The translations under genes and the position numbers were made by a program. Source: Caryophanales bacterium UBA6877 (GTDB lineage: Bacteria; Bacillota_I; Bacilli_A; RFN20; CAG-826). From it: a DNA stretch of 41,896 nt. Within the stretch, counting starts at the first letter, position 1. Each line of letters starts with the position of its first letter. Positions 41,868-41,896 of this stretch are shown here, in pieces. Below the pieces are notes generated by a model. The model saw nothing but the letters and a program-made list of their open reading frames with translations. It was not told where the DNA came from and did no database searches. Location of the stretch: NCBI GenBank assembly GCA_002451465.1, contig DKCJ01000012.1, positions 1 through 41,896 on the forward strand. The letters run 5' to 3'.

Positions 41868-41896
41868 TTGTTAATTTGTAAGCGTAAAAGATTTCC
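41863..41896 (-). CDS. Possible 3' end of a minus-strand gene cut by the window edge
   Basis: On the minus strand the last bases read EIFYAYKLTK and stop at 41863-41865, next to the terminator. Only ten codons are visible, so this is a guess. The word EIFY also occurs in the minus frame at about 240-250 near the other window end. Confidence 0.25.
   Translation of the reverse strand, partial: EIFYAYKLTK

Overview
This is an AT-rich, gene-dense stretch of a low-GC Gram-positive chromosome. TGG is used for Trp and TGA ends several clear genes (for example at 5730 and 6176), so the code is standard rather than the Mycoplasma code. WhiA, an ECF transporter module, SmpB, an L13/S9 operon, P1B ATPase/ArsR and lipoproteins suit an anaerobic, probably host-associated member of the Bacilli, such as the Erysipelotrichales/RF39/Acholeplasma-like lineages. 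That placement is inferred from gene content, not from a search.

Layout. tRNA-Ser opens the window. A membrane/coiled-coil protein, PEP carboxykinase, an ABC-F ATPase and pyruvate:ferredoxin oxidoreductase (PFOR) follow (0.5-10 kb). An accessory island (10-13 kb) holds a large repeat-containing lipoprotein and broken small genes. Then come hlyIII, uvrA-lgt-HAD-trxB and whiA-xre-sdaA (13-22 kb). A divergent metal-efflux pair, a flavodoxin-like gene, smpB-folT-like and an amidohydrolase lead to an M18 peptidase, then a long operon: small membrane protein, pepT, dCMP deaminase, ecfA1-ecfA2-ecfT and truA (22-34.5 kb). yebC, galU-GNAT and rplM-rpsI follow. A second accessory patch (38-40 kb) has a frameshifted gene and two tandem paralogous lipoproteins. 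A CPA2 antiporter and a tRNA-Ile/Val/Thr cluster close the window.

Metabolic reading. Two peptidases, serine dehydratase (serine to pyruvate), PFOR (pyruvate to acetyl-CoA plus reduced ferredoxin) and PEP carboxykinase describe peptide and amino-acid fermentation. The thioredoxin reductase homologue has lost both NADPH-binding motifs, so reduced ferredoxin from PFOR may be its electron source.

Most notable. (1) The last ~160 nt of the 663-residue lipoprotein gene change abruptly in composition (about 45% GC and 22% A, many NNC codons) in a C-terminal domain of DUF6273 type. A 13-bp-arm inverted repeat lies just downstream. Together these look like the variable region of a diversity-generating retroelement whose template and reverse transcriptase would lie outside this window. 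(2) About seven genes (ABC-F, uvrA, whiA, smpB and others) have a -10 box 6-8 nt before ATG and no Shine-Dalgarno, which predicts leaderless mRNAs, while metabolic and ribosomal genes keep strong Shine-Dalgarno sequences.
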